DNA of 20,098 bases. Source: a virus. Shown here in pieces: positions 1 through 6,482 of this stretch. The number at the start of each line of letters is the position of its first letter. Position 1 is the stretch's first letter. The translations under genes and the position numbers were made by a program. Where the stretch lies: the IMG/VR virus record IMGVR_UViG_3300042987_000890, positions 1 to 20,098 of that record. One strand, 5' to 3'. The notes beneath the pieces are model-generated. The model did no database searches and was not told the origin of the DNA. It saw only the letters and a list, made by a program, of their open reading frames with translations.

Positions 1-241
1 CAACTTCTAGCGGATTGGTTGCTTCTGCTCCACGACCACCTGACCGAATAGATGCCGTGCCGCTAAACATACGCTCGTCGTTGAACGTGACGATTGCCTT
101 GATGTATGGGTATTCGCCATCGGTCACGATAATCGTGTCGATTGACTTAATACCGTGTGGCTTGTTGTCTTCACCGTGCGCTAGCGTTAGACGCTCCGCA
201 ACCGTGAAGTACTCTTTGCCACCCTGCATGGTGACGGGCAT
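1..241 (-). CDS. Unidentified phage protein, 3' end outside window; possibly replication or ssDNA associated
   Basis: The first 80 residues are visible and the C-terminus lies beyond the left edge. I chose the ATG at 241 because AGGAG sits about 8 bases upstream; a second in-frame ATG at 229 lacks such a site. The visible part has VAERL near residues 14-18, a beta-rich middle (IKAIVTFNDERMFSGTA) and ends with TNPLEV. From memory, phage proteins with a VAERL-type start, a beta-strand middle and an 'NPLEVAETSAVGRAL'-like continuation occur near replication and ssDNA-binding or annealing genes. The decisive part is missing, so that link is weak. It is the last gene of the leftward series, downstream of an XRE regulator and separated from it by a 77-base gap holding a 10-bp inverted repeat. 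Confidence 0.8.
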   Translation of the reverse strand, partial: MPVTMQGGKEYFTVAERLTLAHGEDNKPHGIKSIDTIIVTDGEYPYIKAIVTFNDERMFSGTASIRSGGRGAEATNPLEV

Positions 242-266
242 CGCTGCTCTCCTTGCGATGTCGTAT

Positions 267-312
267 GTGATCGGTTAAACATATCGTTCGCACTTTATAT
301 CCAACCGATCAC
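267..312 (-). promoter_or_regulatory. Inverted repeat between the XRE gene and the next gene (candidate operator or attenuator)
   Basis: Perfect 10-bp arms, GTGATCGGTT at 267-276 and its complement at 303-312, flank a 26-base AT-rich spacer. On the minus strand the spacer contains GATATAAAG-like sequence that could hold a -10 element. No T-tract follows, so an intrinsic terminator is unlikely. Its position just before the leftmost gene and just after a DNA-binding regulator suggests an operator; this is inference. TGATCGGTT also occurs inside the XRE gene at 429-437. Confidence 0.4.
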
Positions 313-318
313 TAACAG

Positions 319-717
319 TTATGCGCTAACGGTAGACAACTCGCTCTGCTTGTCGTTGCGCATCAGTACAGCGACTGGCACGCCTAGCACCTGTGCCATG
401 CGATCAAGCGTGGCAGGGAAGGTATGGCTGATCGGTTGCGTCTCAATCCGTTGGATGTTGACATACGACACGCCACTCGCTTCGGACAACGCTTGAAGTG
501 TTATAGACAACTTCTTGCGAATAGTCCTGAGCATCGTCCCATCGACAAACACGAGTTTGGTGTACAGCCTTCCGTTCGCGGTAAGTGTTCCTTTGCGCGT
601 TGCCTTGTTCCTGCCTGTTGCCTTGCTCCTTCGCTGTCGGTATACACGCTTGGGTTGTTCTACGTTGTCCGTCACGTCACTGGTGAACGAACGTACCGCA
701 ACCTGCTCCTGATCCAT
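319..717 (-). CDS. XRE-family helix-turn-helix transcriptional regulator
   Basis: A 132-residue protein with a Cro/CI (XRE) type HTH domain at about residues 61-120. TLQALSEASGVS followed by YVNIQRIET gives the helix-turn-helix, then the usual final helix (TLDRMAQVLGVPVAVLM). The preceding 50 residues are unusual: rich in Lys and Arg (about residues 22-54, RVYRQRRSKATGRNKATRKG) and probably disordered or DNA-contacting. The start ATG at 717 has a strong GGAGGT site 7 bases upstream. A candidate promoter lies in the 59-base gap before it, so it may be transcribed separately from its upstream neighbours. The likely role is a repressor or activator of phage early genes. No integrase is visible, so a lysogeny role cannot be claimed. 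Confidence 0.88.
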   Translation of the reverse strand: MDQEQVAVRSFTSDVTDNVEQPKRVYRQRRSKATGRNKATRKGTLTANGRLYTKLVFVDGTMLRTIRKKLSITLQALSEASGVSYVNIQRIETQPISHTFPATLDRMAQVLGVPVAVLMRNDKQSELSTVSA

Positions 718-728
718 TCAGCGCACCT

Positions 729-740
729 CCACGCGCGTGG
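729..740. promoter_or_regulatory. 12-bp palindrome between candidate -10 and ribosome site of the XRE gene
   Basis: CCACGCGCGTGG is a perfect palindrome directly downstream of the candidate -10 hexamer (743-748) and upstream of the GGAGGT ribosome site. A dyad near the transcription start of a regulator gene is a typical place for an autoregulatory operator. No protein-binding evidence is available from sequence alone. Confidence 0.3.
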
Positions 741-742
741 TC

Positions 743-772
743 AGCATAACACGCCGCGGTATCGAATATCAA
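743..772 (-). promoter_or_regulatory. Candidate sigma-70-like promoter of the XRE gene
   Basis: On the minus strand TTGATA (772-767) is followed after 18 bases by TATGCT (748-743), in the short gap between the stop of the upstream gene (777) and the XRE start (717). The same GATATTCG and TATGCT elements recur at 9422-9394 before another transcription unit. The match to consensus is reasonable but unproven. Confidence 0.45.
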
Positions 773-776
773 CTCA

Positions 777-1496
777 TCACGCCTGCCGATAGGTTGACCT
801 TGGCATCCTAGCGAGCAGGTCAGTCAACGTATCGTCTAACACGGCACGGCAGAAGCCACGGATGTATGCGGCATCGTCGCAGTACTTGTTTGCGTTAGAC
901 GTGACGTATAGGTTAGACAGTTGTAGTATCTCTTCGATGACTTCGTCTATCGTCACCTGATGTAGGTTGGATTTGACTGCGTAGTCGCCACCGAGCGCAA
1001 GTACATAATCGGCAGCACACATCGCACTTACGGCAAGAACGTTCGCGCACGATTGAGATAGCGTTGCGTTGCGGCCTGTGTGAACGTTATGCTCGATAAT
1101 GACAACTGCGTTGCCATCGGTAGTGCCTGGCGCATCGTATACGACACGTACTCGATACAACTCGTGAACGTTGTCGTATGACACGCTACCGATGACTAAG
1201 TACGGTGGCAATCCGTATGCCTTACGTTCACCACGGATGACTCGGTATGAATGGCGTCCAGCACCTTCGTACAGATCGCTAGGCGCACGCCAAGTGTTGA
1301 CAACAAGTTCATTCGAGTTCGTCTCGTTGAACATCTCGGTAGCACGATGGTTGACGTGGTTGATTGTGTTCACGTGTTGTGACGTTAGAGGCAGGCCGCG
1401 CATGATCCACGAATACGCAGACAAGTCTGACGCCATCTGGCTACCGCTGATGATGTAGCCAATCGTTAGTGTTCGGTGTAGGTTAGACGTAAACAT
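777..1496 (-). CDS. Hypothetical phage protein
   Basis: A protein of 239 residues that I do not recognise. The open frame extends upstream to 1592, but that part overlaps the previous gene; the ATG at 1496 (MFTSNLHRTLTIGYI) begins 11 bases after the stop of that gene and has GAGAGAG a few bases upstream, so I take it as the start. The protein is mixed alpha/beta with no membrane segment or signal peptide. The middle (about 120-165: YLVIGSVSYDNVHELYRVRVVYD, then VVIIEHNVH) looks like paired beta strands. The C-terminal half has a helical, small-residue-rich stretch (CANVLAVSAMCAADYVLALGG). It is the last gene before the XRE promoter region, so probably the end of the early operon. Confidence 0.75.
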   Translation of the reverse strand: MFTSNLHRTLTIGYIISGSQMASDLSAYSWIMRGLPLTSQHVNTINHVNHRATEMFNETNSNELVVNTWRAPSDLYEGAGRHSYRVIRGERKAYGLPPYLVIGSVSYDNVHELYRVRVVYDAPGTTDGNAVVIIEHNVHTGRNATLSQSCANVLAVSAMCAADYVLALGGDYAVKSNLHQVTIDEVIEEILQLSNLYVTSNANKYCDDAAYIRGFCRAVLDDTLTDLLARMPRSTYRQA

Positions 1497-1506
1497 ATTG
1501 CTCTCT

Positions 1507-1716
1507 CTATCGGTAAGACTTTGCGGTGAACTGCCAGTAGCGTTGGCTACAGTACCGCCGTTCACGCTCCGAGTTGCCGCCACGACATTCAACCTGCTGT
1601 CGCCATCGTTGCAGTTTGTCTTGTGCTTGTTCTAGCGTTAGTCCATCTTCTATCAACCTCTTGGCGCCAGTAGTAGGATTGACTTCATACAAGACGTACA
1701 GATCAGTCGTGGCCAT
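1507..1716 (-). CDS. Small hypothetical phage protein
   Basis: A protein of 69 residues from the ATG at 1716 (MATTDLYVLYEVNPTTG). The open frame reaches back to 1785, but the first 23 codons would overlap the preceding gene deeply; starting at 1716 leaves a short overlap with its end (1703), typical of translational coupling. The N-terminal half is predicted beta strands around a turn (YVLYEVNPTTGAKRLIEDG) and the second half a charged helix (TLEQAQDKLQRWRQQ). The Arg-rich tail (SERERRYCSQRYWQF) could contact nucleic acid, but no family is recognised. No strong ribosome site precedes the start, consistent with coupling to the upstream gene. Confidence 0.6.
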   Translation of the reverse strand: MATTDLYVLYEVNPTTGAKRLIEDGLTLEQAQDKLQRWRQQVECRGGNSERERRYCSQRYWQFTAKSYR

Positions 1717-2047
1717 AGTTATATGTAAGTACCTGTCGTGGACATACGTACCGCAACGTATCGGGGTGTTCGGCAAGCGTGCCATCAGCGTTGATGGCTA
1801 TAGGCGTGACTAGAACGAAACTGCGCCAGTTACCGTTCACCCTTCCTAGCGCATAATCGGTCAGGTCATACTCAACGACCAACTCCCAAACTGCCTGCTC
1901 ATCGATATCAAACTCCGTTGGCGCTACCGAACGCACCTTCTCAACAAAGTGACTCATCGGTATCGTCACCGGTATATTCGTTGGGCAATCACGTACCGCT
2001 AACGCAACCCGCGCAGGCAGGCTATCGGGTGTCGACCAACTACCCAT
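1703..2047 (-). CDS. Hypothetical phage protein
   Basis: A protein of 114 residues, not recognised. Its ATG at 2047 lies inside the end of the upstream gene (stop at 2040-2042), an 8-base overlap that suggests coupled translation. The sequence is soluble-looking and acidic in the middle (FDIDEQAVWELVVEYDLTDYALGRVNGNWRSFVLVTPIAI), with a probable helix followed by beta strands. There is no membrane segment, cysteine motif or catalytic signature I can name. It sits in a run of four small overlapping genes (2408 to 777) that probably form one translation-coupled series. Confidence 0.7.
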   Translation of the reverse strand: MGSWSTPDSLPARVALAVRDCPTNIPVTIPMSHFVEKVRSVAPTEFDIDEQAVWELVVEYDLTDYALGRVNGNWRSFVLVTPIAINADGTLAEHPDTLRYVCPRQVLTYNYGHD

Positions 2048-2408
2048 TGCCGATATTGCTCATCAACGTCTTATGTAGTTGATCACGATCATGCGTGATT
2101 TGTGCGGCGCGCATCTGAATGCCTACCCACGCAGCCTTATATAGGCGCATGTTGCCGTAACAGTATGCGCCAACTTCTTCATCTGCCTTGCGCATAAGTG
2201 AACGAGTATAGGCTGTTGTGCTACGTAACTTGTTGTAGTTACAATCAGCAAGATAACTCGCAACTCGTTCAATCAACGCGTTCAGAATACGCAACTCGAT
2301 AGTCAGCCTGCCGCTTCTAGGTGCCACTGGCAGACGTAATGGAGTTGCGTTGTCGTGGCGATAGAACTTGACGTGTCCTATAACGTGATCGCTGTGTTCA
2401 ACACTCAT
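2040..2408 (-). CDS. Hypothetical phage protein, helical
   Basis: A protein of 122 residues starting at the ATG at 2408, with GGAG nine bases upstream. It begins with a short beta-like region (HVIGHVKFYRHDNATPLRLPVAP) and continues as mostly helix (residues about 33-115, including LRILNALIERVASYLADCN and QMRAAQITHDRDQLHKTLM). I do not recognise a family. It is the first gene after a 138-base palindrome-rich gap (2409-2546), so a new ribosome entry is needed there; the four genes that follow overlap or nearly touch one another. Confidence 0.72.
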   Translation of the reverse strand: MSVEHSDHVIGHVKFYRHDNATPLRLPVAPRSGRLTIELRILNALIERVASYLADCNYNKLRSTTAYTRSLMRKADEEVGAYCYGNMRLYKAAWVGIQMRAAQITHDRDQLHKTLMSNIGNG

Positions 2409-2546
2409 TGGTATTTGCTCCGAATATCTGCCCGATGTCGACCGTAGGCGCGCCGTGCGGGTGCCCTAAAACACGCGCGAGGATGCCCGTACAGGCGGGT
2501 GCCGTAGCCAAGTAGGCTAGACGTACGGCACCCACCCGCCACGCGC
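2409..2546. repeat. Intergenic palindrome and repeat region with a long hairpin
   Basis: A gap between two genes filled with GC-rich repeats. GGGTGCCGTA (2497-2506) pairs with TACGGCACCC (2524-2533), flanked by GGC/GCC, giving a long hairpin; an inner TAGCC/GGCTA pairing is also possible. GGCGCGCC occurs at 2447-2454 and pieces such as GCCTACGCTGCCCGTA and GATGCCCGT recur near 10060 and 15500-15600. No T-run follows the hairpin on either strand. The stop codon of the upstream gene (2547-2549) lies at the edge of the repeat material. Confidence 0.7.
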
Positions 2547-3482
2547 CTACGCTGCCCGTAGGAACGATGCCCGTGCGACTAGTAGGCGAGTTATTGCGCC
2601 ACTTGTCCACGATGGCTCTGAAGGAAGCGGTGGCATTGTCGGGTTGTAAAGGTTCCAGACTTCGCTTGCGATATCGACAGACAACGCATACGTATCGTCT
2701 GGACTAGCGTCACGATGCCACTTAGCGGCAGCGATATGCAAAGCGTGCATGACCATCGTTAGACACGTTGCCTGTTGATGTAACGTATCGAGTTGACTTT
2801 CTACCTGAGCAAGTGCTTGCTGATGCGATGCGATAGTCGATGAGTTATGGATGTCGTTGCGATACCGCTTGCCTAGCCTACGCTGTACGTTGTGGTATCG
2901 GTCAATCAACGAACTGACGTCACCTAGGCGCGTGCCGATAGACAGATATAACTGTTGTGGAACGCAGATGCGAAGTGCGTTTACGTTCGGTCCATCGTAG
3001 AGTAAAGAAGTCCACGTACCCAAGTCACGCAGAATGCTATGCCACGTAGGCGCGAAACTGGCTGCCGCTAGGTTGTCGCAAGTCTGTCCGTACAACTTGT
3101 CGTAGTCTTTTGACCTACCGCTAACCATAGCCATACGGTTGAGTTCGCTAATGGCATCGTCAGTCGCTTCGTTGTCGTATGCGCTAAGTATGTCGCGCAG
3201 ATGAATAATCGTTCGCTGAAACAGTTCGCCACGAACGTGGAATGCTTCTGCAAGTCTGTAGTTACTAACCATCTCGGTTGCCGATAGCGCGCGGTATTGC
3301 GCCACGAGGTTGTCGCTAGTCACGATGCGATCAAGATCGTATGCGCCAAATCGTGTCGCTTGGGTTGCCGTTACCTGAATGCTGTCGGTGCCGACAAGAG
3401 TGCGGATGCCTAGCGTCTGGATATCTTTTGCCGTAGGCGCACGTTCAGCGATAACGATGTCGTTGTTGCTCTCAGATGACAT
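2547..3482 (-). CDS. Hypothetical phage protein, mainly helical
   Basis: A protein of 311 residues, not recognised. The ATG at 3482 follows AGGAG by 6-7 bases and comes just after the stop of the preceding gene (3486). The sequence is predicted mainly helical, with long amphipathic stretches (about residues 85-125 and 205-260, such as SHQQALAQVESQLDTLHQQ) that could form coiled coils. No signal peptide, membrane segment or metal motif is seen. The last residues (RLLVARASFLRAA) run into the GC-rich repeat region, so the C-terminus may have been altered by repeat insertion. It lies in the early operon between two other uncharacterised genes. Confidence 0.78.
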   Translation of the reverse strand: MSSESNNDIVIAERAPTAKDIQTLGIRTLVGTDSIQVTATQATRFGAYDLDRIVTSDNLVAQYRALSATEMVSNYRLAEAFHVRGELFQRTIIHLRDILSAYDNEATDDAISELNRMAMVSGRSKDYDKLYGQTCDNLAAASFAPTWHSILRDLGTWTSLLYDGPNVNALRICVPQQLYLSIGTRLGDVSSLIDRYHNVQRRLGKRYRNDIHNSSTIASHQQALAQVESQLDTLHQQATCLTMVMHALHIAAAKWHRDASPDDTYALSVDIASEVWNLYNPTMPPLPSEPSWTSGAITRLLVARASFLRAA

Positions 3483-3485
3483 GAC

Positions 3486-3707
3486 TTACTCCTGCGTTGC
3501 CGCTACACGGCACTCGTCAAGTAGGTGTTCGAGTTCCATGATCTGGTTGTTGATGATCTCGTTGATCTGCGACATCAAGTGCGCGTTGTTCGTTCGGTTG
3601 TTGCGTAGGTTGGTCATCAGTGCCTTGACGAGCATCCGCTTGCGAGTACTAACGTCAAGCAGTCGCACCAGCGACATCCTGATCTGTAGCGTGGTATCGT
3701 TGTCCAC
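3486..3707 (-). CDS. Small helical/coiled-coil phage protein with GTG start
   Basis: A protein of 73 residues. The first codon is GTG at 3707, chosen because the ribosome site GGAGAGCATT lies 6 bases before it and matches the leader used by neighbouring genes. The protein is basic in its first half (STRKRMLVKALMTNLRNNRTNN) and acidic at the end (MELEHLLDECRVAATQE), probably two helices forming a coiled coil. No family recognised. It lies tightly between the 581-residue protein (stop at 3729) and the 311-residue protein (start at 3482). Confidence 0.7.
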   Translation of the reverse strand: MDNDTTLQIRMSLVRLLDVSTRKRMLVKALMTNLRNNRTNNAHLMSQINEIINNQIMELEHLLDECRVAATQE

Positions 3708-3728
3708 AATGCTCTCCTTGTGGTTGTG

Positions 3729-5474
3729 CTAGGCGCGGCTAACGGCAGCCGCAAATCGTTCGATGTCTTCGTAGTCTTCTTGTGTCAACCTTTCATCGCT
3801 TGGTTTGTCCGCCGCCACGGGCAGGTCTGGCGTACCTGCTGGTGGACAACTAAAGCCATCGTTGTCCGAACGCACAAGCCACGCTGCGTTCTTGACTAGC
3901 GCCACGCGTTGTAGAACGGTCACGCACTCGTTGTTCTTGCGGTTGTTGAGTTCGTGTGCTTTTACCGTTGCCTTGACGCGTGCCGTAGCGCCAACGTCAA
4001 TCAGATGCTCGCCGCTTGCCCACCACTTGTAGGTATTGTTGTCGACATCCTTGAGGATGATTAGCGTTCGCACTCCATAGTCACCTTCGTAGGTGTTGGC
4101 GAAAGTCACCTTGAGTTGTAGTTCTAAACGTTCGCCAACCTTGCCCACATGGACGCTTGACTTTGCTTTCGGCTTGGCTTCCGTTAGTGATTCGAGATGC
4201 CTACGGTATGCGATAGGCAAGTAGGTGACGAAACCTTCTACGTTTAGAACTGACGATGATCGTGACGCTATAGACAGGTTCTGCGTAAACGTAGATGCTC
4301 CGTTGATGTCAATAGACTTGGCCCACGCTACCGAGTTTCGTGCCCAATCCCAATCGTTTGCGCTTGGGTAGTCTAGTCCACGACTGATTAGGTCACGGTG
4401 TGACTTACATTGCAACGCGCCTAGAACTCGCCAACGCGTTAACTCCTTGCCGGTGCTTTCCGATGTCTTACGTGAAACGTAGCCATACCGGCGAACAACC
4501 ATACACGTATACGCTACCCAGTCGATGACCGAGTACATCCCTTTACCGTCAGACGCATCGTTATCGTTCCATTCATATGTACATTGGTTTAGTAGTCGCG
4601 ACCACTCTCCAAATAGCGTCTCGCCTAAACGCAGGATTGATTCTGGGCTGTCGTGACCTAAGAAGTCACGTAGACATTGACGACCAACTTGTAGATGCGT
4701 GCCGTCTTCGTGACGCATAACGAACGTCTCGGTACGCCTACGATGCTTGTTGCAGTGATCGCAAACGCTAGAGTCAGTCCTGTTGTTGTACTTAGTGGGC
4801 AGGTCATCGACTAGCGATGCGACAAGCGTCTCGATACCGCCACCCGAACGGTTGCCACTATCGTCAGTTTCAACAACCTCGATTGGCTTAAGTACCGCTG
4901 CTAATGACCACCCTGATAGTTTGGGATTAGTGCCGGTAACGCTAACGATGAACAACTCGTCATCGGCAATCTTCGCTACATAGTTGTGAGTGAGCGTTGA
5001 CGGTATGCGTACGGAGTGCCTGTCGCTGCTTGAACGCTGCCATACCCAACACTTGACTTCGTGATTAGCGTCTCGAATGAACTGACTACGGTACGAATAG
5101 TTGAGATCATCTTCAACAATATCTGTGCCATCGGCATCGACCAGACGCTCCGCTAGGTTGTCCGGTAGCGCTGCCTGTTCTAGTCGTGCCAGTTCAAACG
5201 TACGTGGTGCCTTACCGATAGGGAACACCATCTGCTCTAGCCATCCGTCAACGTTGCCCATAGCGCTGATGCTAGCGATACGAAACACGACCCATCGTTC
5301 TGCCGGTATGCGTTCGTTGATATGTAGGGTAGGAACGTCATCTGCCGACATGCCGAGACTACGTGCGCGCGTTGCGAGTTTGTGTATGCGTTCGTTTAGC
5401 CAGTCAAAGACTTTCCTGTCAACGCAAACATTGTTGAATGTTTCACGTTCTTGTTGTTCGGTGGTTAGTTCCAT
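3729..5474 (-). CDS. Large phage protein with Cys motif and beta-rich (OB-like) C-terminal region
   Basis: A protein of 581 residues starting at the ATG at 5474 with GGGAGAGCAACG just upstream. At residues 238-274 it has C-x2-C (CDHC, 238 and 241), then ETFVMRHEDG, and QVGRQCLRDFLGH with Cys267 and His274, a plausible zinc site. Residues about 444-526 form a beta-rich segment (GERLELQLKVTF, WWASGEH, VKATVKAHE, CVTVLQRVAL) whose spacing resembles an OB-fold. From memory, phage and plasmid proteins annotated as hypothetical share the C-x2-C plus 'VGxxCLxDFLG' and 'WxAS' signatures; no function is established to my knowledge. Nucleic-acid binding is a reasonable inference. It is the largest early gene and is preceded by a palindrome-rich gap. 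Confidence 0.85.
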   Translation of the reverse strand: MELTTEQQERETFNNVCVDRKVFDWLNERIHKLATRARSLGMSADDVPTLHINERIPAERWVVFRIASISAMGNVDGWLEQMVFPIGKAPRTFELARLEQAALPDNLAERLVDADGTDIVEDDLNYSYRSQFIRDANHEVKCWVWQRSSSDRHSVRIPSTLTHNYVAKIADDELFIVSVTGTNPKLSGWSLAAVLKPIEVVETDDSGNRSGGGIETLVASLVDDLPTKYNNRTDSSVCDHCNKHRRRTETFVMRHEDGTHLQVGRQCLRDFLGHDSPESILRLGETLFGEWSRLLNQCTYEWNDNDASDGKGMYSVIDWVAYTCMVVRRYGYVSRKTSESTGKELTRWRVLGALQCKSHRDLISRGLDYPSANDWDWARNSVAWAKSIDINGASTFTQNLSIASRSSSVLNVEGFVTYLPIAYRRHLESLTEAKPKAKSSVHVGKVGERLELQLKVTFANTYEGDYGVRTLIILKDVDNNTYKWWASGEHLIDVGATARVKATVKAHELNNRKNNECVTVLQRVALVKNAAWLVRSDNDGFSCPPAGTPDLPVAADKPSDERLTQEDYEDIERFAAAVSRA

Positions 5475-5542
5475 CGTTGCTCTCCCAACCTAGGCGCGCC
5501 TATCGGTGACGCGCCTAGGTTGACGTTAGAACGCGCGTTCTA
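5475..5542. repeat. Intergenic palindrome pair (12-bp inverted repeat plus 16-bp palindrome)
   Basis: AACCTAGGCGCG (5487-5498) and its exact complement (5510-5521) form a 12-bp hairpin with an 11-base loop; the left arm includes TAGGCGCGCCTA (5491-5502). Immediately beyond, TAGAACGCGCGTTCTA (5527-5542) is a perfect palindrome whose end supplies the TAG stop of the next gene. No T-run is present, so ordinary termination is not indicated. Confidence 0.8.
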
Positions 5543-5893
5543 GCCTTCGGTACCGCTGGCAGCCTGCCCGTAGCCATCCTTGTATAAAGGCATACGTTCA
5601 GCGTGGTCGATTGTGTTCAAGCAATCTTTCATCTTGCGCGTTGCTTCTTCGAGTTCTAGGATGCTGATGCGAAGGTGGTTGACTAGGGCATCGTGTTCGT
5701 ATGAGTTGCCGTTCGCAATATCGTTCTGACGCTTCTTACGAGTTGCCTTGAACACTCGCACGCTAGCCATTAGTTCACGGTAGCGATTGCGTGCCGTATC
5801 GTATGCCTCTTGGAGTTCTACGTAGCCAGTGGTACTCGTGTTGTCAACGCTGTCCGTTGTAGTCTCGACAACCGCTTCGTCAAACTTGGGCAT
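5540..5893 (-). CDS. Hypothetical phage protein, coiled coil
   Basis: A protein of 117 residues. The ATG at 5893 has AAGGA about 9-10 bases upstream, inside the last codons of the preceding gene (stop at 5896). After a low-complexity start (VVETTTDSVDNTSTTG) the sequence is helical and charged over about residues 24-95 (YVELQEAYDTARNRYRELM, RISILELEEATRKMKDCLN), consistent with a coiled coil. No family recognised. The TAG stop is part of the palindrome at 5527-5542. Confidence 0.75.
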   Translation of the reverse strand: MPKFDEAVVETTTDSVDNTSTTGYVELQEAYDTARNRYRELMASVRVFKATRKKRQNDIANGNSYEHDALVNHLRISILELEEATRKMKDCLNTIDHAERMPLYKDGYGQAASGTEG

Positions 5894-5895
5894 TG

Positions 5896-6420
5896 TTATA
5901 TATCCTTCGCAAACAACTTACGTTGTACTTGTAGCCAAACACTCGGTGTCGTATCCCATGGTTCGCACCATTGAGCGTAGTCACCAATCAACAGGTCAAT
6001 ATCTCGCGCAATATTCGCGTCGCTATATGCCTGTATCCACCGATCAGCGTTGGCATCATCGATGCGTACCTTTAGACGCACGGCATCCCAATCGGACAGC
6101 CTGATTGCCGTGATATGAAACATCTTGCCGGTAGCCACGATGCCGGTATGAACAACCGCTTCCCAGACACGCTTTGACTTCTTGCCGATGTAGATGGCTA
6201 ACTGCCTGCTGACATCTATGGGATCGTTGTAATCGTTACCGTATGGCCAACCGACAACCATCGTATATCCACGATCACTAAGAAGGCTGATGACTTCACG
6301 CGTCTTGTTGTCGCTTGAGATTGCGCTACCGTTGATATACGCAATCTGACCGTTATGGATCACCGCACTGCTTACGGTGCCGATAGGTCCAAACTTGTCT
6401 TCCAGATATCTGCTGTACAT
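5896..6420 (-). CDS. Hypothetical phage protein
   Basis: A protein of 174 residues from the ATG at 6420 (MYSRYLEDKFGPIG), preceded by AGGA 8 bases upstream. A longer frame from a GTG at 6498 is possible, but its extra 26 codons coincide with a perfect 11-bp hairpin (6440-6471) and overlap the previous gene, so I reject it. The sequence is mixed alpha/beta: strands in AVIHNGQIAYINGSAIS, a helix REVISLLSDRG, then MVVGWPYGNDYNDPIDVSR. No catalytic motif recognised. The short gap with a hairpin upstream suggests its translation or mRNA stability may be adjusted separately from the preceding gene. Confidence 0.72.
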   Translation of the reverse strand: MYSRYLEDKFGPIGTVSSAVIHNGQIAYINGSAISSDNKTREVISLLSDRGYTMVVGWPYGNDYNDPIDVSRQLAIYIGKKSKRVWEAVVHTGIVATGKMFHITAIRLSDWDAVRLKVRIDDANADRWIQAYSDANIARDIDLLIGDYAQWCEPWDTTPSVWLQVQRKLFAKDI

Positions 6421-6439
6421 CTTATTGTTCCTAGACTTA

Positions 6440-6471
6440 CGACAGGGTAGGTAAAAACATCTACCCTGTCG
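6440..6471 (-). promoter_or_regulatory. Perfect 11-bp RNA hairpin upstream of a start codon
   Basis: CGACAGGGTAG (6440-6450) and its exact complement (6461-6471) enclose a 10-base loop containing five T on the minus strand. It lies between the stop at 6483 and the start at 6420, with no T-run after it. It may be an mRNA processing or stability element, or a translational control hairpin. Confidence 0.65.
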
Positions 6472-6482
6472 CAGTCGTGTTG

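Noticed and set aside
15-278. Plus-strand open frame at the left edge
   Set aside because: The minus strand here has a good ribosome site and a normal protein sequence; the plus-strand frame is its shadow.
1507-1592. Extension of the 239-residue gene back to 1592
   Set aside because: It would overlap most of the end of the preceding gene; the ATG at 1496 fits the gap and has a purine-rich site.
2398-2610. 70-codon minus-strand frame across the repeat region
   Set aside because: It overlaps the end of a well-supported gene in another frame, crosses the hairpin and repeats, and has no ribosome site.
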